This document shows, in pieces, positions 55,901 through 64,000 of a stretch of DNA of 64,000 nucleotides (the first letter of the stretch is position 1; every line of letters starts with the position of its first letter). The notes under the pieces are model-generated. The model had not been told where the DNA came from. It searched no databases and worked only from the letters and a program-made list of their open reading frames with translations. Made by a program: the position numbers and the translations under genes. The DNA comes from Rugalucina vietnamica (Eukaryota; Mollusca; Bivalvia; Lucinida; Lucinidae). The stretch covers positions 992,001 to 1,056,000 of the forward strand of contig OZ024883.1 of NCBI GenBank assembly GCA_964017185.1, read 5' to 3'.

Positions 55901-56870
55901 TTGCCTGACAGAGGAAGTCTCAATGTCATTAGACGGTCATTAATGCCTTTTGGCAATCCTGACAGCTTACCAACAAGTTCTGTTTTGATGGCAAAGCCAA
56001 CTCCTGCTTCACGCCTCTCTTCACTTTTGCGTCCACTCCAGAAGAAGGTGTATCCAGCACCAACTTCTTTGATCTCCCCAACATCTGCGAACCGAGTCTC
56101 ACTCAATGCAGCTATCTGTATATCATACCTCCCAAGTTCTCTGCCCACAAGGGCCGTTCTACGCTGTGGCCTATCTGACCCAGCACTATCCATTAAAGTG
56201 CGCACATTCCATGCGCCAATCCGTAAGGGGATTACTCTAGCTTTTTTCTTTGTATTTCGACCGCTTAAGGGGATCCCCGCTGATCGCGGTTAACCAGCCA
56301 GGGGGTTTGAAGCAGGCAATTGTTTAGGGCACCTTTTCTAGCCCCTTCCCCATGCTACGGGGGTGAGCAGTGCGGTCCTAAATAGGTCTGCTCAGTCACT
56401 CAGCCGACTGCCGAATTCTGCTTACTGCTTCTCCTCACAGAAAACGACCATTAGAACTGAGCCGCCTGTGTGCAGGTCTGCAACTACAGCTCCCAGTGTG
56501 TCCTACACCTGCTGCTTCGCCACTCGCCCATCGCCACAGGACTTTGTAGGTATGTGGGTGCAAGTGTGATGAAATTGTTGTGTATGCAAGTGCTTGTGTG
56601 TTGAGAAATAAGATGACATGCGCTATGAAATTGGATTATAGTGAGGAAGAGGTGCGCAACGTCAACCTCACTCTCTAGTCCTCGCCCAGCTGCGCCCAGA
56701 GGCAAGACACAGGTCAAGACGTCTGGAGTTGGGTTTGGATGCAGTGGATGACCGTAACATCTTTAGTGCCTTGTCACGCTCTGCATGTTCCACAACATGT
56801 TGCTGTATCGCTTTCTGAACCGTTGAATCAGATGATTTCTTCCGCTCCATCTACCGAAACAGTCTTTGCA
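52924..56870 (-). mobile_element. RTE-like element, inferred full extent
   Basis: The 3' end meets LDR copy 11 at 52923/52924. Upstream of the polyprotein (56290-56870), short minus-strand frames of 60-77 codons and a GC-rich stretch look like a 5' leader; a TAA just upstream of 56286 separates it from the polyprotein. The 5' boundary is not visible to me. Confidence 0.55.
53014..56205 (-). CDS. RTE-like retrotransposon polyprotein with C-terminal C2H2 finger, 1063 residues, intact
   Basis: The N-terminal endonuclease has ALSETRF (about 33-39), GDFNARVG (about 146-153), LIDYVIV and TDHRLVF. It is of the craniofacial-development-protein-2-like kind typical of RTE/BovB relatives. Reverse transcriptase follows: ASIIHLYKRKGNPQ, HRGISLLSIAGKILAKILLNRL, CGFRKDRGTIDMIFTARQ, VDLTKAFDTVSRDGLW, GVKQGCVLAP and the catalytic YADD at 742-745. 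The thumb and C-terminal part has TYLGSTLS and YACETWTVY, ending in one zinc finger, CSTCNRQFRARIGLVSHQRTH (about 1033-1053, split here only by wording). The stated start is a GTG; the frame is open upstream to about 56286 and includes RIGAWNVRTL, the true endonuclease start, so translation probably begins further upstream. No stop or frameshift: potentially active. Confidence 0.92.
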   Translation of the reverse strand: MRTLMDSAGSDRPQRRTALVGRELGRYDIQIAALSETRFADVGEIKEVGAGYTFFWSGRKSEERREAGVGFAIKTELVGKLSGLPKGINDRLMTLRLPLSGNKHATIVSAYAPTMTNPDEVKDKFYDDLDNVISATPRTDKLILLGDFNARVGTDHQTWEGVIGPEGVGKCNSNGLLLLRKCAEHDLLITNTVFRLPNRNKTSWMHPRSKHWHLIDYVIVRRTDRQDVKVTKTMCGADCWTDHRLVFSKLNLGIQPARRPQGKKAPKRLDVSKLNKDSMRQNFLTDICNQLDAMNLSSEDPEENWTVFHKTVLSSAASTLGHPSRKHQDWFDENDDEIQRLLEEKHRLLKAHQDDTSSVSKKAAYSNICKTVQTKLRDMQDSWLRKKTEEIQSFADRKDMKKFHDALKTIYGPKSSGATTLLSADGNTLLTDKEAILERWAEHFSSVLNRPSSINQDAIDRLPQIECNVLLDEFPTVTETRKAVQQLSSGKAPGADAIPAEVYKAGGLPMAEKLTELFHCMWRKEAIPQEFKDASIIHLYKRKGNPQVCDNHRGISLLSIAGKILAKILLNRLNAHLDQTGLIPESQCGFRKDRGTIDMIFTARQLQEKCQEQNVDLYMTFVDLTKAFDTVSRDGLWKIMAKFGCPPRFIAMVRQFHDGMQARVQNDGEFSEPFEVTNGVKQGCVLAPALFSMMFSAMLMDAFQDSDTGFPIRYRFDGNIFNLRRLQAKTKVQTDVLDELLYADDMDKNANTEAKMQRAMDQVSQSCDNYDLTISTKKTEVVHQPAPGKPYNEPTITVNGQKLKVVDKFTYLGSTLSRAVHIDDETTARIAKASVAFGRLRANVWERNGIKLDTKLKVYKAVVLPTLLYACETWTVYQRHAKRLNHFHLSCLRKLLKIKWQDKIPDTEVLRKAGMQSMHTVLKLAQLRWTGHVIRMPDARLPKKVFYGELQEGKRSQGGQKKRYKDTLKASLKDFKIPMGSWEQTAQERSKWRVLINKGAALYEKKRICEAERKRRERKAKTNVPPADSMTLTCSTCNRQFRARIGLVSHQRTHQHTSALFKK

Positions 56871-57271
56871 TATCTGGACTAGGCATATCCAGACACACAG
56901 GTTTGATTTTGGAGTTTCCTTCTCCTAGATGAATTGCTGGCCACAGCTGAAGAGCTCCATCTACCCTTTCTTAGGTTTTGTTTAGAGACCTGTAAACTCC
57001 TAGGAGGGCTGTCAACCAAGACTAATGAGTTCCCCCTGCCCAGCGAAACTACCTATTATACAAATGTTAGCCTCATCTTAGTCTTCTAATTTCCTCTTGT
57101 TTTGAAGATAGTGAAGGTGGACGCGTCCTTTCGTAAGGTTCTTGACAAATGGCTGAAACATTTTTGTCGTTTCCATATTCCTCGGACAATCACGATCTGG
57201 GTAATCATTTTCAAAGGCGTTGGCAGCATGCTTTCAATATGCATCTCTTGGTGAATCTTTAACTTGTATTT
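56871..57271. other. Unassigned sequence
   Basis: No recognisable gene; may include the end of the RTE-like leader. Confidence 0.4.
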
Positions 57272-57350
57272 AATTGCACGCCGGTGGGTCGAGCGTAAGA
57301 CTCTATGATGGCCCCGACATAAAGCTGTTCATTTAAGTTGGTTTGTTTCT
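57272..57350 (-). mobile_element. LDR repeat copy 12, distal fragment
   Basis: GCACGCCGGTGGGTCGAGCG and a GGCCCCGAC-TAAAGCTGTTCA block, matching the distal end of LDR copy 3. Confidence 0.65.
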
Positions 57351-57870
57351 TTGCAACTTACGAGGGCCATTTTTAAGTCCTGAAACGTACATGATAAGTC
57401 CGTGCTCCGTTGACCGATTTTAATAATTTTCGCATGTGAGTAAAGTTCCATCTGCCACCCAGTTGATAATTTCGTTGAAACGTGTGTTTGTTGCCGTTTT
57501 TGAAATTGAAAGGTTTTGAGGGCATCCACTTTATCTTTGACTCTTTTTGGTTCTGGCTTCATGTTCTTCATATACATTTGTTGCCACGCTGTCGCCTCAT
57601 TGGATTGGTTAATCTCACTCGGCGATTTCCCATTTAATGACCGATGAGGACGATGATTGTAGTTTCTGACAATATCCTGTAGTATGTCAACATAACGGTA
57701 GGTTCTCTTGTGAGTGTAGAATCTGTACATTTTTACCTTGACAGTCTGAATCACTCTTTCAATGTAGTTAGCTGTGGTATTATTTTGTGTGACGTAATGC
57801 CCGTGACGTAATGCCCACCGTTGTTTGTCGAAGACATCTCAGATCATTTTTGACCTGCATCCGGGTTTTT
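57329..57870 (-). pseudogene. Integrase fragment (Polinton/Maverick-like DDE type)
   Basis: The 141-codon frame reads VIQTVKVKMYRFYTHKRTYR, then DILQDIVRNYNHRPHRSLNG and KSPSEINQSNE. These match the last helix of the retroviral-type integrase core, as seen in Polintons and the related F54H12.3-like transposon proteins. Just upstream the reading continues as NNTTANYIER, containing the likely catalytic glutamate region. Before that, with a TGA in the way, comes a SKMI...DVFDKQ segment. The first two catalytic aspartates are not present in the window, and the residues after about 60 do not match a chromodomain or SH3-like tail. A remnant. Confidence 0.62.
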
Positions 57871-58244
57871 CCCATATGGAAGATGAAAAAGGCAACAAAC
57901 TGCATCTCTTTAAAAAGTACTTTAAGATGATGTTTTTTACTATACAAGCCATCATTGGTCCTTATTGTTATTCATTTTAATCGCTTTTTGTGTGACGAAA
58001 GCTTTTGCAAAGAAAAATTAAAATCTAAAATCGGTGGATTTTGAAATTTTATGATCCATGCAGGCCATCGTAGATAAGATGCGTTCGGATTTTCTCCATT
58101 AAACATAGGCGTGTTCGGATCAAAGGCTCTGCTCAACAGAACGAGTCGTTTCGGTCCAGCGACTCTTAAGGACTCTCGCCGTAAGGACATTTGAAAAGCA
58201 TTTCCTCTCAGTCATGTCTGAAGTTGGCTCTGCAAGAGTCATAC

Positions 58245-58288
<44 letters not shown>

Positions 58289-59019
58289 ACTCCTGCATTC
58301 TGTACGCTATTGCAGAACGGATATTAATCTTCGACAAGTATCTTTTTTAAAGATGTTTCTTGTTTTTCTTTAAAAAAAATGTCACCCATTTGTTTTTCCA
58401 TTCACTTCCTTTGTCTGTCCTGAATTCGGTTTGAATTCCCTGTTTAAGCTTTGATTATTGACTGATGGAGCCGGTTCTTCAAAGGCTGAATCCATAAATA
58501 CCGCGTCATCGTGTCGACAGCCACCAAAAGCTATTTGCTTCCATCATTATATATATTTAGCCAGATTAAAACATCGGCTTAATCAGCATCCCGTAAAGCA
58601 TCAATGCCTTGTGAGATGACTATTCTGGTTTTGAATTTATATCGTAGAGGACGTTGAATACTGTAAGCGTCGATGTCTTGTAGCCAATGTCGAATAACAT
58701 GCAAACTGACATCGTATTTTCCTTCCTTTTTAGGTAATAGTATATCTTTGTAGGACCAGAAAAGCTGATTGGGCTCTTGAGATCAAAATAAATACTTTCG
58801 AGATGCGTTTTCCAAGACATCTTTTATCAGTATGAAGATATGTTCGCTAGCTTCAATACTTATACAGTTTTGAATTCTGCAATTTTTCACGTTTATATAC
58901 CTGTGGACGAAATTTCTATAATAATTACCACTTTATCTAAAAATAGAAAACCGATTGCACCATCATATACAATCGATCCACACGATGCACTCGCTGACAG
59001 GTGGATCGCCCTATATTCA
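57871..59019. other. Intergenic sequence
   Basis: No gene recognised on either strand; short frames only. Confidence 0.4.
58244..58288 (+). repeat. (CTGT)n microsatellite
   Basis: About eleven uninterrupted CTGT units. Confidence 0.95.
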
Positions 59020-59135
59020 TTAGATCAGCTGGCTAACCTGCACTCCGATACACTTCGTGACCTCGCTCCTCTCTCGTGACATGGAGAGGTCTAACGGAAT
59101 ACCGATGGAAATATTCCGTCTATATATTCATCACT
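59020..59135 (+). repeat. Dispersed repeat shared with 19478-19583
   Basis: GATCAGCTGGCTAAC and GAGAGGTCTAACGGAATAC in the same order and spacing. Confidence 0.65.
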
Positions 59136-59332
59136 TTGCTTAATCTCAAGGTGTCAAAATTGCATGGGAAAAGTAACTCTAACATGAACAAAAGTTCGGT
59201 TGAAAAAACGTGGTTTTTGGCATGGACTGAAAATTGGTCGTTATGGCTCAAATGGAACAACGAGCGTATATAAATATTCGTTCTTTTTAGGCGCTTCGCC
59301 AACGGATATTAAAGCAGACTTGGATATTAAAG

Positions 59333-60036
59333 CAGCTGGTGTTGTGCCGTGTGGCGGCCCTAAAAAGTCTCCCCGTACATCATCCACAGTGCAGGTTATA
59401 TTTTCTTTTTGGTCCTTTGAGATCAGCGAGGATATTCGGAGAAATCGAATTTATTATCGGTGAAGATTCATTTTCTTACCAATGTTTAATATATTTGGTC
59501 CCATATAGATAATACTAGTCTTTGTATCGACTACCCTGTTGAAAGTTGCAAAATTTCAGTAATTCCCTTTGGCTCCGTTTTGCCAAATCTACGAGACTTT
59601 AATAGTCGAAACCGCGGTATGGCCAATCCCCTTTCTCATTAATGTGTTCACTGCTCTTAAAGGATCTCAGTTTTATTTTTATTTGCTATCACTGCAGCTG
59701 GTGTTGTGCCGTGTGGCGGCCCTAAAAAGTCTCCCCGTACATCATCCACAGTGCAGGTTGTATTTTCTTTTTGGTCCTTTGAGATCAGCGAGGATATTCT
59801 GAGAAATCAAATTTATGATCGGTTAAGATTCATTTTCTTACCAATGTTTAATATAGGCCTATTTGGTCCCATTCAGATAATACTAGTCTTTGAATCGACT
59901 ACCCTGTTGAAAGTCAATAAATCTCTTTGGCTCCGTTTTGCCAAATCTAAAAGGGTCACTGACAAGACTTTTATAGTCGAAACCGCGGTATGGCCCATCC
60001 CCTTTCTCATTAATGTGTTCACTGCTCTTTTAATAT
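59333..60036 (+). repeat. T360 tandem array, two units of about 362 bp
   Basis: Units start at 59333 and 59695 with CAGCTGGTGTTGTGCCGTGT. Each contains TCATCCACAGTGCAGGTT, AGATAATACTAGTCTTTG and GTCGAAACCGCGGTATGGCC. Short frames in it are artefacts of the repeat. Confidence 0.88.
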
Positions 60037-60108
60037 TTATTGGACAAGGTATATGGACAGTGTGATGTATCGTATATTACAATTACAAGGTGGTGCACGC
60101 GATTAACA

Positions 60109-61105
60109 TTAGAAGACGACCCTCGTCCGGGGCGCCGCCGGTGTCAGATTTCAAAGAAAATGACATCATCGCCGTGAAAGTTATGATAGAGGAAGACGCC
60201 CGATTTACCCACCGTTGAGGAGATTTCGGAATCATTATCGATTAGTTCGGGGGCGGTGTTACAAATTTTAAAGCAAAATCTTAGGCTTCGCAGGGTTTGT
60301 GCCAAGACGAAAAAGACCGACGTGTTAAATTTGCTTCGGAACTATTGTTTTTATATGATGGACGTGACGATAGACGCTTGTTTGAGGTCGTAACAGTTGA
60401 CGAAACATGGATCCCATTCTTTGAACCCGAAGGAAAAGAAAATAATAAAGTTTGGATCGGAGAAAATGGCACGAGGCCTCAGATTGCCCGCCGTTCTAAG
60501 TCCGTAAAAAGCATAATGTATGCATTTGTCTTTGATGCAAGAGGAATGGCAGCCAGAGTTCCGGTCCCTGAACACAAGACTGTCACCGGCAAAGTATACG
60601 CTGAACAAATTTTGCCTGCTGTGATTAACCATTACACAACGACCCACCCATGTACAGGGGTACGAGGTCTGAGACTTTTACATGATAACGCCCCAGCCCA
60701 TTGCTCAGCCCTCGTACAGGATTATTTAAAAACACAGGGACTTAAAACTTTACTACATCCGGTATACAGTCTTGGCCCCGAGGTTATAAAACTTTTTTCA
60801 TGCTCAGCTCAGCTGAGTCTAAAATTTATCCTGCTCTTAGCATAAGCAGGATAAATTACAGGCTTTGGAGTTCAAAACTTCATTTTTTAGGTTATTTCAG
60901 TATAAATGAGGATTTGAAATTTCAAGCTCAGCTGAGTTGAGCATGAAAAAAGTTTTATAACCTCGGGGCCAGATCTTTCACCATGAACCCGCTTATCAAA
61001 AGGTGCATGAAAGGGAGGAGGTTCGAGACCCGTACAGCTGTCGGAAGAGCGATATTTCAATGTACCGAGGTATACCTAAAAGTGACTATTAAAATGCACT
61101 CGTAG
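60109..61105 (+). pseudogene. Mariner transposase, frameshifted and split by a MITE
   Basis: Begins with LEDDPRPGR, a helix-turn-helix linker remnant, with frameshifts and stops up to about 60290. Then an open stretch has VTVDETW (first catalytic Asp, 60399), EGKENNKVWI and LLHDNAPAH (second Asp, about 60684), leading to LHPVYS. The third catalytic site should follow at once, but a 197-bp element is inserted at 60774. Beyond it the frame resumes with TMNPLIKRCMKGRRFET, matching the C-terminal part of mariner. No mariner terminal repeats identified. Confidence 0.85.
60774..60970. mobile_element. 197-bp MITE with 44-bp inverted repeats, inserted in mariner
   Basis: Ends GGCCCCGAGGTTATAAAACT and inverse, 44 bases with one mismatch, reaching CTCAGCTGAG. 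The middle holds a second hairpin, ATTTATCCTGCT and AGCAGGATAAAT, with a 9-10 base loop (about 60824-60857). No obvious target duplication. Confidence 0.88.
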
Positions 61106-62864
61106 ATTGAATAAGGCGGCTGAAAAGATGTGTAGAGGTCAAGGGTGAAAACTTCAAGGGGTTGGTAGTCAGATTTCAGCAGGTAAGTGTTAAAGTCTAA
61201 AAACTTGCCTCTGATAATGGTTTTTCGCAGAAACTTTTTGTATGGAGGGCGATAGACAAAGTGTCTTGATGTCAAATTCTCAGTCTTAGTTTGTCCTAAT
61301 AGACATTTCCAACTTAATCCGATATTGATATGGGAGTTTGAATCGGTAGTTCGGATAATATTTTTGAGGGATATTGTCAAGGACTACATGTAAGCTAATA
61401 GGTGAAGACATTGTATACAAACATGTTCATGTATATACACGGGATCTATCGGTAAATCGCTTATTGATGCGCCGTGCTGTCTTAAGAAATAAGATTATGG
61501 CATTTGTATGCGTCGGCGAGATCATAACAAATGTGTTCGCCCACATCTATTCAGCGGCCCTTGGATGGTGGACGCCCAGGGCGGGGGTGGACGCAATATA
61601 TCGGGTTTGAGAACTTGTACAGATGCAAACCTCCGCATGCGTCACTAGACATTTCCAACTTGCTAGCAAAATGACGAAAGCGAGTAGCTTTTTTTCGCCA
61701 TTGCTTATTCGTGTTTGGTAGCTTTTATATAGGCAAATGATTTACAGACAACGCATAAACGCCGGTCCTTGGAATATGTCTTGCACTAAGGTAGGACTGT
61801 TCTAGGTCCCAATATTGTTTGAAACTTTATATTATACTCAATATCAAGGTAGAGTATGTACAACAAGCAAAGATTCGTGTAAGCATATGTACATGCATTA
61901 TTTAATCATTATTATCTTAGTTAACATTTTTTTAACAATCTTGCGTTATTTTTTTAGTGAAGCTCTTTGCGTTGCGTTGGCATTTGCTTAGTTAACAAAT
62001 TTGTTATATATTTAATGCACGACGAAGACAATTTAAAGTGATTTATTATGCGGTATATTATGCTTCGCTTATGCATGGTGTTACATTGTACTATTTTGTC
62101 ACGGCTCAACATAAGAAGACCAGGCGCAAGAGACTGACCAGAGTTCAGATGGCTTTACCATAAATGATATGGTAGATATAAACGATCAACATTACTTAAA
62201 CATTTTTTCCATGTACGTGTAATTAAGGTCAATGCCATTTCTTGGCCTTGGACAAAGGATTTTTTTTTAAATATTTCAATTAAAACAACATTTTCTCTGA
62301 AAACGCTTGATCAATTAAAGGCAACTTTTATGTGTAGTTTTCTTAAAAACACAAACAAACCAAAATTCATGTAAAACTATGATGAGCCGGAGTCCATGAT
62401 GCCACACACCATCAGTTTACCCGGTCCAGAGAAGAAGAGTCGCGGTGGCCATCATGATCATGTGGCCTAGACCATTTATACAAACTTTGGTTACCCTTTC
62501 CTAGGGACACTCCATATCAAGATTGACTTTGTTCGGCGAGTGGTTTCAGAGGAGAACATGTTTGATCATTGTGGTCAGCAACGTAAACACCATCAACCGT
62601 GAACGACGGACGATGGAGCATGGTTGTACTTTAAGCTCACACTTTCAGTATCACGACTCAGGTGCATTGTTGCCGCCAGGTAGCGCTTCAGAACTCTGTC
62701 TCGTCAGATCTCGCGAGAGTGCCTCAGCTGAGCGGCTATAAATCTGACCCCGTCCATCCGGACAAAGAGAAATAGATAGTCTACTCTATAAGTTATAAAT
62801 GTTTAAATCTACTTGGGTCGTTAAAGAAATAGTTCAGCTCTGCAGAGCAGTAATTATTTTGAAT
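61106..62864. other. Intergenic sequence
   Basis: Nothing recognised. Short frames (61057-61380 minus, 61374-61610, 62523-62741) have no domain. Confidence 0.45.
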
Positions 62865-63567
62865 AAAGCTAGTATCTCACTGGCATGCGAATTTCTCGCG
62901 ACTGCTTTGCGAATTTTGTCGCGGACTTTCGCACGACATTCGTGCGAGTGTCACGCGAATGTCGTGAGAATTTTCATGTGTCACGAACTACTGAGTCGCG
63001 AACTTGTCGCGAAGGTTTTAGACATGTTTAAAAATTTGATGCGAATTTTTTCGCCAATATATTTCGCAAGACTGTCGCGCGACGTTCGTGCGAGTGTCGC
63101 GAACCTGTCGCCGCGAAATTTTGGCGAATTTACAATTTATTTGAAATTTTCGCTACACTCGTACGAATGTCGCACGACGGTCGCGCGACAGTCTTGAGAC
63201 ACATGCGAAAACCTCGCGACTATCTGGTGAGAAAATAAAACTAAGCGACATTCGTACGATTGTCGTGCGACACTCGCACGAATGTCGCGCGACTGTCATA
63301 CGACTTAAAATGAAAATAAGCTTTATACGCGGGAAAGTCGTGAGACACTCTCACGAATGTCGCACGACTGTCTTGCGGCAGTCGCGCGACAGTCGCGAGA
63401 TATATTTTCAAAATTAGACCGAAATTCGCGAATTTGTCGCATAAATATCTATTCAGTGAGACTGCAGCATGAAAGTTGTGTTTGTATCGTTAATCTTTGT
63501 CGCGAAATAGTCGCGAACTATTCGCGAACTAGTCTCCAGTTGTCGCATTCCAGTGAGATAGGGGCTT
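62865..63567. mobile_element. CpG-rich block of TCGCGA/TCGTGCGA motifs with inverted ends
   Basis: The left end AAAGCTAGTATCTCACTGGC (62865-62884) is inverted at the right end (CCAGTGAGATAGGGGCTTT, 63550-63568), with a few mismatches. Between them, dozens of short palindrome-like words (GTCGCGCGAC, TTCGTGCGA, GTCGCACGAC, TCGCGAA) recur in both orientations at loose spacing. The surroundings are AT-rich and CpG-poor, so the contrast is sharp. No coding: the frames across it are by-products. Probably a non-autonomous DNA element built of subterminal repeats; family unknown to me. Confidence 0.65.
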
Positions 63568-63571
63568 TACC

Positions 63572-63663
63572 ATTCACTGTTTTGAGGTCAGTTGTAAGAA
63601 AGGTCAAATCACGCGGAGCGCGAGCGATGTGCATGCTTACAACTGACAGGCAAACAGTGAATA
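63572..63663. repeat. 92-bp imperfect hairpin
   Basis: ATTCACTGTTTT and GTCAGTTGTAAG are mirrored by CTTACAACTGAC and AAACAGTGAAT. The loop has CACGCGGAGCGCGAGCG. It starts 5 bases after the CpG-rich element. Confidence 0.75.
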
Positions 63664-64000
63664 ATTACTCAAGTCACCCCCCTGAGCTAATCTATTACGA
63701 TTGCTGAAACCGTCGATATTTTTAAGCTTTCCGCTATTGCACCGCGGAAATCTTGCAAAAAGCCTGTGTACAATTCAAAACCTTACATACGTCATTACAT
63801 GTCCGTTTGTTATGCATTACAACGATATAACGCAGTCTTACACTGTCTGATGAGAAGGTTAACGTAAAAAAATTTAGGATCACGTAGAAAGGGTAGATCT
63901 ACAAAATAACATTATGCTTATTTGTTTGAGTAAATTGTTCGATAATCATTTTAGCCATTGACTAAATGACTGTAGGAAAACAAGTCACTGGAAAAAAGTC
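63664..64000. other. Right edge of window
   Basis: No gene or repeat recognised. Confidence 0.4.

Noticed and set aside
56363-56850. Small frames upstream of the RTE-like polyprotein as a possible ORF1
   Set aside because: 60-77 codons with no domain; more likely leader sequence.
58244-58288. CRISPR-like regular repeats
   Set aside because: A simple CTGT microsatellite with no spacers; the genome is eukaryotic.
62799-63707. Two frames of 132 and 116 codons across the CpG-rich block
   Set aside because: They are rich in Arg, Ser, Cys and Ala only because of the TCGCGA words; no domain, and open frames are expected in such composition.

Overview
The window is animal nuclear DNA: spliced genes with GT/AG introns, few coding exons and a very high load of mobile elements. 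The identifiable genes (an FBXO36-type F-box gene, two Cys-loop ligand-gated channel genes of nicotinic-receptor type, one single-exon beta-propeller-like gene) and the repeats (CR1/jockey-like and RTE-like retrotransposons, tRNA-derived SINEs, many MITEs) suggest an aquatic invertebrate, most likely a lophotrochozoan such as a mollusc. That placement is an inference; I cannot name the species.

Layout. 1-8.6 kb: three same-strand CR1/jockey-like non-LTR retrotransposons, two broken and the third with a long open reading frame (ORF). 8.75-15.8 kb: a five-exon FBXO36-like gene with TE-filled introns and a tandem array of copies of the end of exon 4. 16-22 kb: copies of a MITE with a palindromic core (family name used here: PAL), a long dispersed repeat (LDR, about 0.7 kb) and a retrotransposon nested in one LDR copy. 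22.2-26.06 kb: a non-coding element with inverted ends and arrays of a CCATCTTG/CAAGATGG motif. 26.4-33.5 kb and 43.9-50.6 kb: two copies of a segmental duplication, each with an intact two-exon Cys-loop receptor gene followed by a decayed receptor copy. 36.5-38.0 kb: a TATA-box gene for a propeller-like protein. 38.4-42.4 kb: three different inverted-repeat elements. 51-52.9 kb: more PAL and LDR copies. 52.9-56.9 kb: an RTE-like element with an uninterrupted 1063-residue ORF ending in a C2H2 finger. 57.3-61.1 kb: a broken integrase, a tandem 362-bp repeat (family T360) and a mariner transposase split by a MITE. 62.9-63.6 kb: a strange CpG-rich block of TCGCGA/TCGTGCGA-type motifs between inverted ends.

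The host genes show no functional linkage to each other. What ties the window together is repeat activity: repeats fill the introns, one abuts the FBXO36 start, one appears to supply the polypyrimidine tract of the receptor exon 2 acceptor, and several record insertion order through nesting or paralogous empty sites. The names PAL, LDR and T360 are labels for this annotation only.
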